A stretch of 5,891 nt of DNA from Sedimentisphaerales bacterium (GCA_030630905.1 DAOVMB010000186.1:1-5891), one strand, 5' to 3'; positions 1-5,891 are shown, numbered from the stretch's first letter. A program made the numbers and translations. The notes: a model not told the origin generated them from the letters alone.

Positions 1-479
1 AGGACGGCCGGGAAGGGGAGGTTGTTTTAACGAATCTCATACGTCACGCAACACCGATTCTGCGATACAGGACGCGTGACCTTGCGTTTTTGCACCCCGA
101 TAAGTGCGAATGCGGCAGAACGCACCGCCGCCTGTCACGCATTCTGGGCCGAACCGATGACATGCTCATCATTAACGGCGTCAACGTGTTTCCTTCCCAG
201 ATTGAAGAGAAGATCATGCAGATCCCCGAGGTGGGGACGAACTACCAGATTTACGTCGATAAGAAGGGCTCGCTGGACAGGCTCACGGTGAAAGTCGAAA
301 TCTATCCGAAGATGTTTCTGGGTGAAACCTCGCAGCTCGATGCGCTTAAGAACAGGATCAAAGAAGAGCTCCGCTCATCGATTGTAATTAATGCCGTCAT
401 AGAGTTGCATGAGCCTGGTGCGCTGCCGGTTTCCGAGGGCAAAGCCCAGCGTGTAGTAGATCAAAGATCGAAACTATAG
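1..479 (+). CDS. paaK: Phenylacetate-CoA ligase family protein (PaaK-like), C-terminal part, 5' truncated by window edge
   Basis: AMP-forming adenylate ligase that would activate phenylacetate or a related aryl acid to its CoA thioester in the cytoplasm. The reading frame is open from base 3, upstream of any start codon, so this is the C-terminal ~158 residues of a family usually about 430 residues long; the start lies outside the window. Visible family motifs are YRTRDL (fragment residues 22-27, adenylate-forming core motif), a CxCGRTHRR segment, the hinge block GRTDDMLIINGVNVFPSQIE, and near the C-terminus SEGKAQRVVD, whose lysine (fragment residue 147) fits the catalytic lysine of the mobile C-terminal domain. 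Stop is TAG at 477-479. The next gene, an ACT-domain protein, starts 10 nt downstream, so the two are very likely co-transcribed. Family assignment is firm. Substrate is not: phenylacetate, indoleacetate or another aryl acid are all possible. Confidence 0.93.
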   Translation, partial: DGREGEVVLTNLIRHATPILRYRTRDLAFLHPDKCECGRTHRRLSRILGRTDDMLIINGVNVFPSQIEEKIMQIPEVGTNYQIYVDKKGSLDRLTVKVEIYPKMFLGETSQLDALKNRIKEELRSSIVINAVIELHEPGALPVSEGKAQRVVDQRSKL

Positions 480-489
480 GGGACCGAAT

Positions 490-924
490 ATGGCAAAACA
501 ACTTAACGTTTTTGTCGATAACAGAGCAGGCAGGCTCAAGTCGATTTCGGAAAATCTGCTTAAGAGCAATATCGACATCAGAGCCTTTACAATCCAGGAC
601 AAAGGTGAGTACGGTCTCTTGAAGCTGCTCGTGGATAAGCCGAGCGAAGCTTATCTGGCCCTGGCGGACCTGGGCTGCGCGTGCGCTCTAAAGGACATAC
701 TTGCTATTTATGTGCCGGATAAGCCCGGCAATTTCCATAAGCTTACGACAGCTTTGGCAGACCATAACATCAACATCATTGATGCTTACGGTTTTGTCCT
801 GCAGCCGCACAACAAGGGCGTGTGTTGCCTTGAGATAGAAAACCTCGCAGGGACGAACGCCGAGGAAATCGTAACATCAGCCGGCTTCAGCGTGCTTGAA
901 GACGAGGAGCTGTACAAGCTCTGA
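490..924 (+). CDS. Tandem ACT-domain protein, likely amino-acid-binding regulator
   Basis: A small cytoplasmic protein of 144 residues made almost entirely of two ACT-like ligand-binding domains: residues ~3-70 (starting QLNVFVDNRAGRLKSIS) and ~72-140 (starting AIYVPDKPGNFHKLTTAL). Both show the typical beta-strand, then the D-x-x-G-x-L/F turn where ACT domains bind amino acids (NRAGRL and DKPGNF). No catalytic domain or DNA-binding motif is attached. The start ATG is supported by AGGGGA at 478-483 with a 6-nt gap. It follows the PaaK-type gene by 10 nt; stand-alone ACT proteins are often found beside PaaK genes in anaerobes, which suggests sensing of an aromatic or branched amino acid related to the ligase's pathway. 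That role is inferred; ligand and partner cannot be read from the sequence. The stop is TGA at 922-924. Confidence 0.9.
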   Translation: MAKQLNVFVDNRAGRLKSISENLLKSNIDIRAFTIQDKGEYGLLKLLVDKPSEAYLALADLGCACALKDILAIYVPDKPGNFHKLTTALADHNINIIDAYGFVLQPHNKGVCCLEIENLAGTNAEEIVTSAGFSVLEDEELYKL

Positions 925-1078
925 CAGCAGACAGTTGATTGACAAGCCGCTCAGCCGGGAGAGAGTAAATAGAGCGCGATTGGTACTGTCTCGCCATTCT
1001 AAAGATTCTCAGTCGTTATCTTCTTAAAAACAAGGAAAACGTCAAAGCAGCGTAAAGATTTGGAGGTTAATAATAGCG

Positions 1079-2041
1079 ATGTCGAATGAAATAAAATCTT
1101 CGGGCGTAAGACAGATAAAAGCTTCAACATACGGTCTGGATGACAGTAAAAACAGAATGAACCGTAGAGATATACTGGCGGCAACGGGCGCTGCGGCGAT
1201 CGGAGTTTCGGTGTTTCCATTGCACTGGGTCGCCGCCGCCGACAAGAAGAAACAGAAGGTTCTCTACTTTTCGCGGTCGGCCGGTTATGAGCATGAAGCC
1301 GTAAAACGCAAGAACGGTCAGCCAAGCATCTCGGAGAGAATCCTCAACGATCTGGGCAAAAAGCACGGATTCGAGGTGGTCTCGACAAAAGACGGCCGCG
1401 TGTTCGATGGCGACCTCAACCAGTACGATGCGATTGCCTTCTACACCAGCGGGGTCCTGACTGAGCCGAATAAACAGAAAACGCCGCCCATGACACCAGA
1501 GGGCAAGAAGAAACTCTTACACGCCATTACCGCCGGCAAAGGCTTTGTCGGCTTTCACTCCGCTACGGACTCGTTCCATTCCAAGGGGCCGAGAAACGAG
1601 AACCAGACAAAGGTGGATCCCTATATCGCGATGATCGGCGGCGAATTTATCGTCCACGGCGCCCAGCAGAACGCGACGATACGCGCTGCCTCGCCGGAGT
1701 TTCCGGGAGTTAAAGAATTCGGCGAAAACGTGTCGCTGAAAGAAGAATGGTACACCCTGAAGAATTTCGCCAAAGACCTGCACGTAATACTGATCGAGGA
1801 CAACGAAGGAATGGAGGGCGACTGTTACCAGCGGCCGCCGTTCCCGATGACATGGGCACGCATGCACAACAAGGGACGGGTCTTCTATACATCCTTCGGG
1901 CACCGTGACGACATCTGGACAAATCCCCGCGTCCAGGGGATTATTGCCGGCGGTCTGGCCTGGGCTATGCGAAACGTCAACGTTGACGTGACGCCCAACA
2001 TCGGCAAGGCCACACCCAAGGCCGGCCAGTTGAAATACTGA
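1079..2041 (+). CDS. ThuA-like domain protein with Tat signal peptide
   Basis: A predicted exported protein of 320 residues with a ThuA fold (class I glutamine amidotransferase-like, named after the trehalose utilisation protein). An NRRDIL twin-arginine motif at residues 28-33 is followed by a hydrophobic Ala/Gly-rich stretch and a plausible cleavage after AAA near residue 54. The ThuA domain spans ~59-300: KVLYFSRSAGYEHEAV at the start, the loop GFVGFHSATDSF (155-166), GGEFIVHGAQQ (187-197), EEWYTL (222-227) and the end block GRVFYTSFGHRDD (266-278). These histidine-rich loops are typical of the family. The start ATG has GGAGG at 1062-1066, 12 nt upstream; an internal ATG at 1157 would begin directly at MNRRDIL but lacks a clear Shine-Dalgarno. 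The stop TGA at 2039-2041 directly abuts the next reading frame, so the deacetylase is probably coupled. ThuA proteins act in sugar or glycoside metabolism, but the exact reaction here is unknown. Confidence 0.92.
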   Translation: MSNEIKSSGVRQIKASTYGLDDSKNRMNRRDILAATGAAAIGVSVFPLHWVAAADKKKQKVLYFSRSAGYEHEAVKRKNGQPSISERILNDLGKKHGFEVVSTKDGRVFDGDLNQYDAIAFYTSGVLTEPNKQKTPPMTPEGKKKLLHAITAGKGFVGFHSATDSFHSKGPRNENQTKVDPYIAMIGGEFIVHGAQQNATIRAASPEFPGVKEFGENVSLKEEWYTLKNFAKDLHVILIEDNEGMEGDCYQRPPFPMTWARMHNKGRVFYTSFGHRDDIWTNPRVQGIIAGGLAWAMRNVNVDVTPNIGKATPKAGQLKY

Positions 2042-2053
2042 GTGAGATTGCCA

Positions 2054-2995
2054 ATGCACAATATTTCCAGAAGAGACTTTATCAGGTCAACTGTTGTATG
2101 CGGGATCGGAGCAAGCGTCCTATCCTGCCAGTCGAATATCCGGAACAGCAGGCAAAAGAAAACTCGCTACATCGCAGCCTACGATACTGAGTCGCCGGAC
2201 TGTCTCGCGGCGTGCCGTAAGATCGTAGAGGTCCACAGGCGATTCGAGATGCCGGCAACATTTTTTATGTTAGGCAGAACGCTTGACGCCAATCCCGCCG
2301 AATATCGCGAACTTCTGGATGATCCTCTCTTCGAGATTGCAACGCATACCTACTCACATCGGATGCTGCGTGACAATGACTTCTGCGGCTCGGCCATCTC
2401 GCTGGAGGAAAAACGAAAGGAAATCTTCAAAGGAAAAGATGCCGTCGAGCGTGTCTTCGAGCGGCCCTGCATCGGTTTGCGGCCGGGCTGCGGTTTCGAC
2501 AACGCCCTAATAGGCGAACCGGCAGTATTGGAATTACTTCGCCAGGCAGGTATTCAGTATGTCAGCAGCCTTCTCTGGGGACCGGACTATTCACTCCCGG
2601 CGATGTTGCGGGAGCCGTTTAACTATAAGGATGAGGGCTTTCCTGAAATATGGGAACTGCCCGGCCACGGCTGGCATGAAAATCTTCTTAAAGACCATAA
2701 CAAATGGGGGCCAAGAAGGCTTACGTTATGGCCTTCGCCTTTTCCGGAAGCAATAGCGGGCGGTTTCTGCAAAATCCCAGAGGATGAATTTAACATCAAC
2801 AGGGTTTTTCTGGACAGAGCAACTGAGTCGGGTAAATCATTCGTCTCTTTGATCTGGCACCCGTGGTCCCTGGACAAGTTCGATCCGGACATGAAAATGC
2901 TTGAGTTGACTTTTGCTCATGTTCGGCGCCTGGGTCTGGAGCCTTGTACTTACGCTCGACTTTACGAATCCGTTTCAGGTGTGGCCAAGTTATAA
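2054..2995 (+). CDS. Polysaccharide deacetylase family protein (NodB fold), Tat-exported, possible lipoprotein
   Basis: A NodB-homology (carbohydrate esterase 4-like) metal-dependent deacetylase that would remove acetyl or similar groups from a glycan outside the cytoplasm. Numbering from the ATG at 2054 (313 residues): SRRDFIR at 5-11 is a near-consensus twin-arginine motif, then a short hydrophobic stretch ending VLSC with Cys at 25, a loose lipobox that could make it a lipoprotein. Catalytic motifs are in family order: YDTE (43-46, first Asp motif), THTYSH (97-102, the metal-binding HxxxH), RPGCGF (143-148) and IWHPW (267-271, the late catalytic His). An in-frame GTG at 2042, directly after the preceding TGA, would add four residues. 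Neither start has a good Shine-Dalgarno, so translation probably depends on coupling to the ThuA gene. ATG was preferred because it gives a standard Tat n-region. Family is firm; substrate is unknown. Confidence 0.9.
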   Translation: MHNISRRDFIRSTVVCGIGASVLSCQSNIRNSRQKKTRYIAAYDTESPDCLAACRKIVEVHRRFEMPATFFMLGRTLDANPAEYRELLDDPLFEIATHTYSHRMLRDNDFCGSAISLEEKRKEIFKGKDAVERVFERPCIGLRPGCGFDNALIGEPAVLELLRQAGIQYVSSLLWGPDYSLPAMLREPFNYKDEGFPEIWELPGHGWHENLLKDHNKWGPRRLTLWPSPFPEAIAGGFCKIPEDEFNINRVFLDRATESGKSFVSLIWHPWSLDKFDPDMKMLELTFAHVRRLGLEPCTYARLYESVSGVAKL

Positions 2996-3006
2996 GAAGC
3001 AGATAA

Positions 3007-3027
3007 CAGCAGTGCTCTTCGCTGCTG
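3007..3027 (+). terminator. Hairpin after the deacetylase gene, possible weak intrinsic terminator
   Basis: CAGCAGTG (3007-3014) pairs with CGCTGCTG (3020-3027), giving eight pairs including one G-U, around a 5-nt loop (CTCTT). It lies 12 nt after the deacetylase stop codon and is followed only by a short broken T run (ATTTCT). Position and stem suit an intrinsic terminator, but the poor T tract makes it weak, or it may instead protect the mRNA 3' end. Confidence 0.45.
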
Positions 3028-3053
3028 GATTTCTACAGTCTTCTGATCTCACG

Positions 3054-3144
3054 TTATCCCTAGTAGTCTGTCAAATTTGATTTGATAGCCTGGAAGGGTG
3101 GGAATGACAACTTACAAATTTAAGCTTGACAGACTACTGGGTAA
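3054..3144. repeat. Long inverted repeat, MITE-like or palindromic element
   Basis: A perfect 13-bp inverted repeat, AGTAGTCTGTCAA at 3062-3074 and its complement at 3126-3138, separated by 51 bp. The match extends outward with CCC/GGG (3058-3060 with 3139-3141) and TTA/TAA (3054-3056 with 3142-3144), with single unpaired T's at 3061 and 3057, for 19 pairs in total. The interior is non-coding and AT-rich, with a palindrome TCAAATTTGA at 3071-3080. There is no T run and the loop is long, so a simple terminator is unlikely. The TA at both outer ends (3055-3056 and 3142-3143) could be a TA target duplication as left by IS630/Tc1-mariner-type elements. The element may be a non-autonomous transposon remnant; only one copy is in the window. 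Confidence 0.6.
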
Positions 3145-3151
3145 TGCAAAC

Positions 3152-3180
3152 TTGACGGAAACGCTGCTGTTTGTTATCAT
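3152..3180 (+). promoter_or_regulatory. Sigma70-like promoter for the topoisomerase VI operon
   Basis: TTGACG at 3152-3157 (5 of 6 to the -35 consensus), a spacer of exactly 17 bp, and TATCAT at 3175-3180 (5 of 6 to the -10 consensus). Transcription would begin near 3187, giving an untranslated leader of about 93 nt before the top6B ATG. This is the best promoter-like sequence I found in the window and stands just before the first gene of a new module. It begins 8 bp after the inverted repeat ends. It is predicted by consensus match only. Confidence 0.6.
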
Positions 3181-3265
3181 CCGGCGTCACAAAAATGGGA
3201 CGGTTTACACATGTCCATAGGGCGACATTTGGCGATGCCGCCTGGCCCGATCCCAACATAAGACG

Positions 3266-3271
3266 AAGGAG
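3266..3271 (+). promoter_or_regulatory. Ribosome binding site deciding the top6B start
   Basis: AAGGAG is spaced 8 nt from the ATG at 3280. It supports starting the protein before the lysine-rich tail rather than at a later Met such as residue 59, which sits just before the conserved domain. The basic tail is therefore probably translated. Confidence 0.75.
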
Positions 3272-3279
3272 CCGAGTCT

Positions 3280-4983
3280 ATGGGAAAAGCAAGGAAGAAG
3301 CTGGCAAAGTCGAAGGCCAAAGTTACCAAGAAGGTCGGAAAGAAGAAGCTTCGTGCCTCGAAGAAGGCCAGGCCCAAGGTAGCGAAAGCAGCCGGGAAAG
3401 CGGTCGAAGAAGCTCCCAGAAAAGATGTTCCCCGTCATTCCACGGCAGAAGACATGGCACGGCGACAACGTGAGATATCAGTCGCGGAGTTCTTCACCAA
3501 GAACCGCCACCTCCTCGGTTTCGATAACCCTCGCAAGGCCCTGCTGACAACCATCAAAGAGGGAGTCGATAACTCTCTGGACGCGTGTGAAGAAGCAGGA
3601 ATACTGCCGGATATTAAGGTGGTCATCGTGCAAAGTAAGGAAGAAGATCGGTTTTACGTAACCATCGAAGACAACGGGCCGGGCATACTCAAAAAGCAGA
3701 TTCCCAAGATTTTCGCCAAGCTTCTTTACGGCTCTAAATTTCACCGGCTCAAGATGTCGCGAGGTCAGCAGGGCATAGGTATATCCGCGGCCGGCATGTA
3801 CGGTCAACTCACCACGGGCAAGCCTATATCCATAACGTCGAAGACCTCGCGCAACAAACCGGCACATCATTACGAGCTCGAAATCGATACAAAGAGGAAC
3901 GAGCCGCGCATTATTGTGGATGAAACCGTGGACTGGCCGGTACAGCGAGGCACCAGGGTCGAGATAGAGCTGGAGGCCAAATTTCAAAAAGGGCGCCAAT
4001 CGGTGGAGGAGTATCTCGAACAGACCGCTATCGCCAATCCTCATGTTTCGCTTCAGTTCGTCACTCCAAACGGCGAGTCAAAAACGTACAAGAGGGCGTC
4101 GAATGAATTGCCCGTTCAAACCAGGGAGATCAAGCCGCATCCATACGGCGTGGAATTAGGTGTACTCATAAAGATGCTCCACGATACCAAGGCACGCACT
4201 CTTCAGTCATTTCTCCATTCCGAGTTTTCCCGCGTCAGTAGTCAGGTAGCAAAGGCGATCTGCGAGAAGGCGAAGGTATCCGAGCGATCCCGGCCGACGC
4301 GTATCGCTCGGCAGGAAGCCGACAACCTGTTCAAAGCAATAAATCAGACTAAGATAATGAATCCACGCACGGACTGCCTCAGCCCGATCGGTGAGACGTT
4401 GATTCTGACCGGCTTGAAGAAACAGATAGAAGCCGATTTCTACACTTCGGTTACCCGGCCACCCGCGGTCTATCGCGGCAATCCTTTCCAAATAGAGGCG
4501 GGGCTTGCGTACGGCGGTTCCCTGCAGGTCGAAGGACTCGCCCGCGTGCTGCGATATGCCAATCGCGTGCCGTTGCTCTACCAGCAGTCGGCCTGTGCGA
4601 TGACACGCTCAGTGCTCAACACGGCCTGGCGCAATTACGCGCTGTCGCAGTCTGCCGGTGCGCTGCCGTCCGGGCCACTCGTCATCATCGTTCACATGGC
4701 CTCGGTATGGGTTCCCTTTACGTCGGAAAGCAAGGAAGCTGTGGCCCACTATCCTGAGATCATCAAAGAAGTCCGGCTCGCGCTTCAGGAATGCGGACGG
4801 CGATTGGCGGTATTCATCCGTCGCCGGCGTAAGGCGGTCGAATCCCAAAGGAAGAAGGAATACATCCAGCAGTACATTCCGCACATCGCCATTGCGTTGC
4901 GGGAAATGCTGGATTTGTCCGAGCGACAGGAGACAACCATGGTCAAGCAATTGACAGACGTCCTTGAAAGGAGCCGCTCATGA
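3280..4983 (+). CDS. top6B: DNA topoisomerase VI subunit B (type IIB, GHKL ATPase)
   Basis: The ATP-binding subunit of the A2B2 type IIB topoisomerase, which dimerises on ATP to drive strand passage through the break made by subunit A. It has 567 residues. The GHKL ATPase domain (~65-280) shows the N box EGVDNSLDA (94-102; catalytic Glu94, Asn98), the DNGPGI loop (131-136) and the glycine-rich lid GQQGIGIS (162-169). An H2TH-like helical region follows (~290-370), then the transducer domain (~375-550), where Lys485 in PFTSESKEA fits the switch lysine that contacts ATP. No C-terminal Ig-like extension is present. The first ~50 residues are extremely basic (17 Lys and 4 Arg in residues 1-48) and histone-tail-like; the core without them is close in size to the compact archaeal ~530-residue type. 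The stop overlaps the subunit A start (ATGA), so both subunits are probably made in balance. Identity is firm. Confidence 0.96.
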   Translation: MGKARKKLAKSKAKVTKKVGKKKLRASKKARPKVAKAAGKAVEEAPRKDVPRHSTAEDMARRQREISVAEFFTKNRHLLGFDNPRKALLTTIKEGVDNSLDACEEAGILPDIKVVIVQSKEEDRFYVTIEDNGPGILKKQIPKIFAKLLYGSKFHRLKMSRGQQGIGISAAGMYGQLTTGKPISITSKTSRNKPAHHYELEIDTKRNEPRIIVDETVDWPVQRGTRVEIELEAKFQKGRQSVEEYLEQTAIANPHVSLQFVTPNGESKTYKRASNELPVQTREIKPHPYGVELGVLIKMLHDTKARTLQSFLHSEFSRVSSQVAKAICEKAKVSERSRPTRIARQEADNLFKAINQTKIMNPRTDCLSPIGETLILTGLKKQIEADFYTSVTRPPAVYRGNPFQIEAGLAYGGSLQVEGLARVLRYANRVPLLYQQSACAMTRSVLNTAWRNYALSQSAGALPSGPLVIIVHMASVWVPFTSESKEAVAHYPEIIKEVRLALQECGRRLAVFIRRRRKAVESQRKKEYIQQYIPHIAIALREMLDLSERQETTMVKQLTDVLERSRS

Positions 4984-5891
4984 GCAAGATTGCAAAGCAA
5001 ATTACGGACACGGCCACTTCGGTTCGCACCAGAATTCAGCGAAGGAGCAAACCCACACTATCGTTCCCCCTGCGTAGTTTGAGCAATGTGAAGTATCATC
5101 CGAAGCAGGGCTTTCTCCAGCTCAAGGGCAAAAAGAAAGTCCGAACGCTTACGGTCGGCACGGTCAAGACGTTTGCCCAGACGTTGCGGATGATGTCCCA
5201 GGCCAAAACCCTGGTCGAAGACGACGAAATTATGACCAAGCGAGAGGCATACTACGTATCCAAGAACTGGGAAGATGCACGCTTCGATGAGCAGCCTGAG
5301 TCGGACACGGTGATAGACGATATAGAAGCACTGTTCCAGGTCAACCGCGAGCAGCTCGGATTCATTCCGGAAGAGAAGGGCGGCGAGATCGCCGGCAAGC
5401 TCATCGTAATAGACCGGGACTCAGACACGAACAAGCCGTTGCGCATCGACTGCACGAAATTCGGTTCGGGCGCATACTCGATCCCGATTTGCGTAGAACA
5501 TCTGAAGTTCGAAACGAAAGCTAAATTCGTACTCGCAATTGAGACCGCGGGCATGTTCCAACGCCTCGTCAAGCACAACTACTGGCGCAAGGCAAATTGC
5601 ATCCTCGTCTCCATGGGTGGTGTGCCCACGCGCGCCTGCCGGCGTTTTATCCGGCGGCTCGCCGACGAGTTAAAGCTGCCGGTCTATGCTTTTGTGGACT
5701 GCGATCCGTACGGCATGTTTAATATCTACCGCACGCTGAAGGTCGGATCGGGAAACGCGGCCCACATCAACCAGTTCTTCTGCGTACCACGGGCCCGCTT
5801 TCTCGGGGTCACCCCGCAGGACATCGTCGACTACGAGCTGCCGACGCATCCGCTCAAGGACGTCGACGTCAAGCGGGCCAAGGACGCACTG
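4980..5891 (+). CDS. top6A: DNA topoisomerase VI subunit A (Spo11-like, Toprim), 3' truncated by window edge
   Basis: The DNA-cleaving subunit: a tyrosine attacks the backbone and a Toprim domain holds the metal, making a transient double-strand break for the strand passage driven by subunit B. The first 304 residues are visible; full-length family members are usually ~365-390, so roughly the last 60-90 are missing. The winged-helix (5Y-CAP) region carries TKREAYY (86-92); by alignment with Spo11 the second Tyr, residue 92, is the likely nucleophile. The linker GKLIVIDRDSD (139-149) precedes the Toprim domain (from ~183), with Glu188 in VLAIETAGMF and the Asp pair of VDCDPYG (Asp240, Asp242). 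ATG overlaps the top6B stop by 4 bp and has AAAGGAG at 4967-4973, 6 nt upstream. The usual KGxP segment after the first Toprim strand reads GGVP here. The residue pattern fits an active enzyme. Confidence 0.95.
   Translation, partial: MSKIAKQITDTATSVRTRIQRRSKPTLSFPLRSLSNVKYHPKQGFLQLKGKKKVRTLTVGTVKTFAQTLRMMSQAKTLVEDDEIMTKREAYYVSKNWEDARFDEQPESDTVIDDIEALFQVNREQLGFIPEEKGGEIAGKLIVIDRDSDTNKPLRIDCTKFGSGAYSIPICVEHLKFETKAKFVLAIETAGMFQRLVKHNYWRKANCILVSMGGVPTRACRRFIRRLADELKLPVYAFVDCDPYGMFNIYRTLKVGSGNAAHINQFFCVPRARFLGVTPQDIVDYELPTHPLKDVDVKRAKDAL

Noticed and set aside
907..921. GAGCT/AGCTC 5-bp hairpin at the end of the ACT gene
   Set aside because: It is short, lies inside the coding sequence and has no T tract, so it is probably chance.
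939..970. Perfect TTGACA (939-944) upstream of the ThuA-like gene as a possible -35 box
   Set aside because: No good -10 lies at 16-18 bp; the nearest candidate, GTAAAT at 965-970, has a 20-bp spacer and only 3 of 6 matches. The 154-bp gap (925-1078) must be presumed to hold a promoter, but I cannot place it.
1517..2059. 180-codon open frame on the minus strand
   Set aside because: It lies antisense to the ThuA-like gene, shows no recognisable domain, and the + strand protein explains the region fully.
3062..3138. Inverted repeat read as an intrinsic terminator
   Set aside because: The loop is 51 nt and no T run follows the right arm; the closer hairpin at 3007-3027 is the better terminator candidate.
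3280..3432. Lysine-rich segment as a separate histone-like gene
   Set aside because: It is in frame and uninterrupted with the Top6B catalytic domain, with no stop or second ribosome site between them, so it is a tail of the same protein.
3171..3473. 100-codon + strand frame overlapping the promoter and the top6B start
   Set aside because: Its second half is the lysine-rich top6B coding sequence read in another frame, it begins inside the predicted -10 region, and it has no recognisable domain.
3478..4044. 188-codon open frame on the minus strand
   Set aside because: It is antisense to the conserved GHKL ATPase domain of Top6B; its residues show no family motif and it is a shadow of the coding strand.

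Overview
The window looks like a bacterial chromosome segment. The support is Shine-Dalgarno sequences ahead of most starts, a near-consensus -35/-10 promoter, and two consecutive exported proteins with twin-arginine (Tat) signals. ThuA-like and polysaccharide deacetylase proteins with Tat signals, next to a bacterial topoisomerase VI, would fit a Planctomycetota/Phycisphaerae-like organism. That assignment is an inference from gene content; no rRNA or other phylogenetic marker is present.

Layout, all genes on the + strand. (1) 1-924: the C-terminal part of a phenylacetate-CoA ligase-type enzyme (PaaK family, 5' end outside the window), followed after 10 nt by a small tandem-ACT-domain protein. 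This is a recurrent pair in aryl-CoA or aromatic amino acid metabolism. (2) 1079-2995: a Tat-exported ThuA-fold protein, followed immediately by a Tat-type (possibly lipoprotein) NodB-fold polysaccharide deacetylase. The two probably form a carbohydrate-processing bicistron in the cell envelope. It ends in a hairpin that may be a weak terminator. (3) 2996-3279: a 284-bp intergenic region holding that hairpin, a roughly 90-bp inverted-repeat element resembling a MITE or palindromic repeat, and a strong sigma70-like promoter pointing right. (4) 3280-5891: an operon for type IIB DNA topoisomerase VI, with subunit B (GHKL ATPase) and then subunit A (Spo11-like, Toprim), overlapping by ATGA. Subunit A runs off the right edge.

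Topoisomerase VI is archaeal and plant-type and only sporadic in bacteria, so the complete B subunit plus most of A, with all key catalytic residues visible, is the most notable content. The B subunit also has a lysine-rich, histone-H1-like N-terminal tail of about 50 residues that the catalytic fold does not need. I see no clear new defence system, CRISPR array, tRNA or rRNA.
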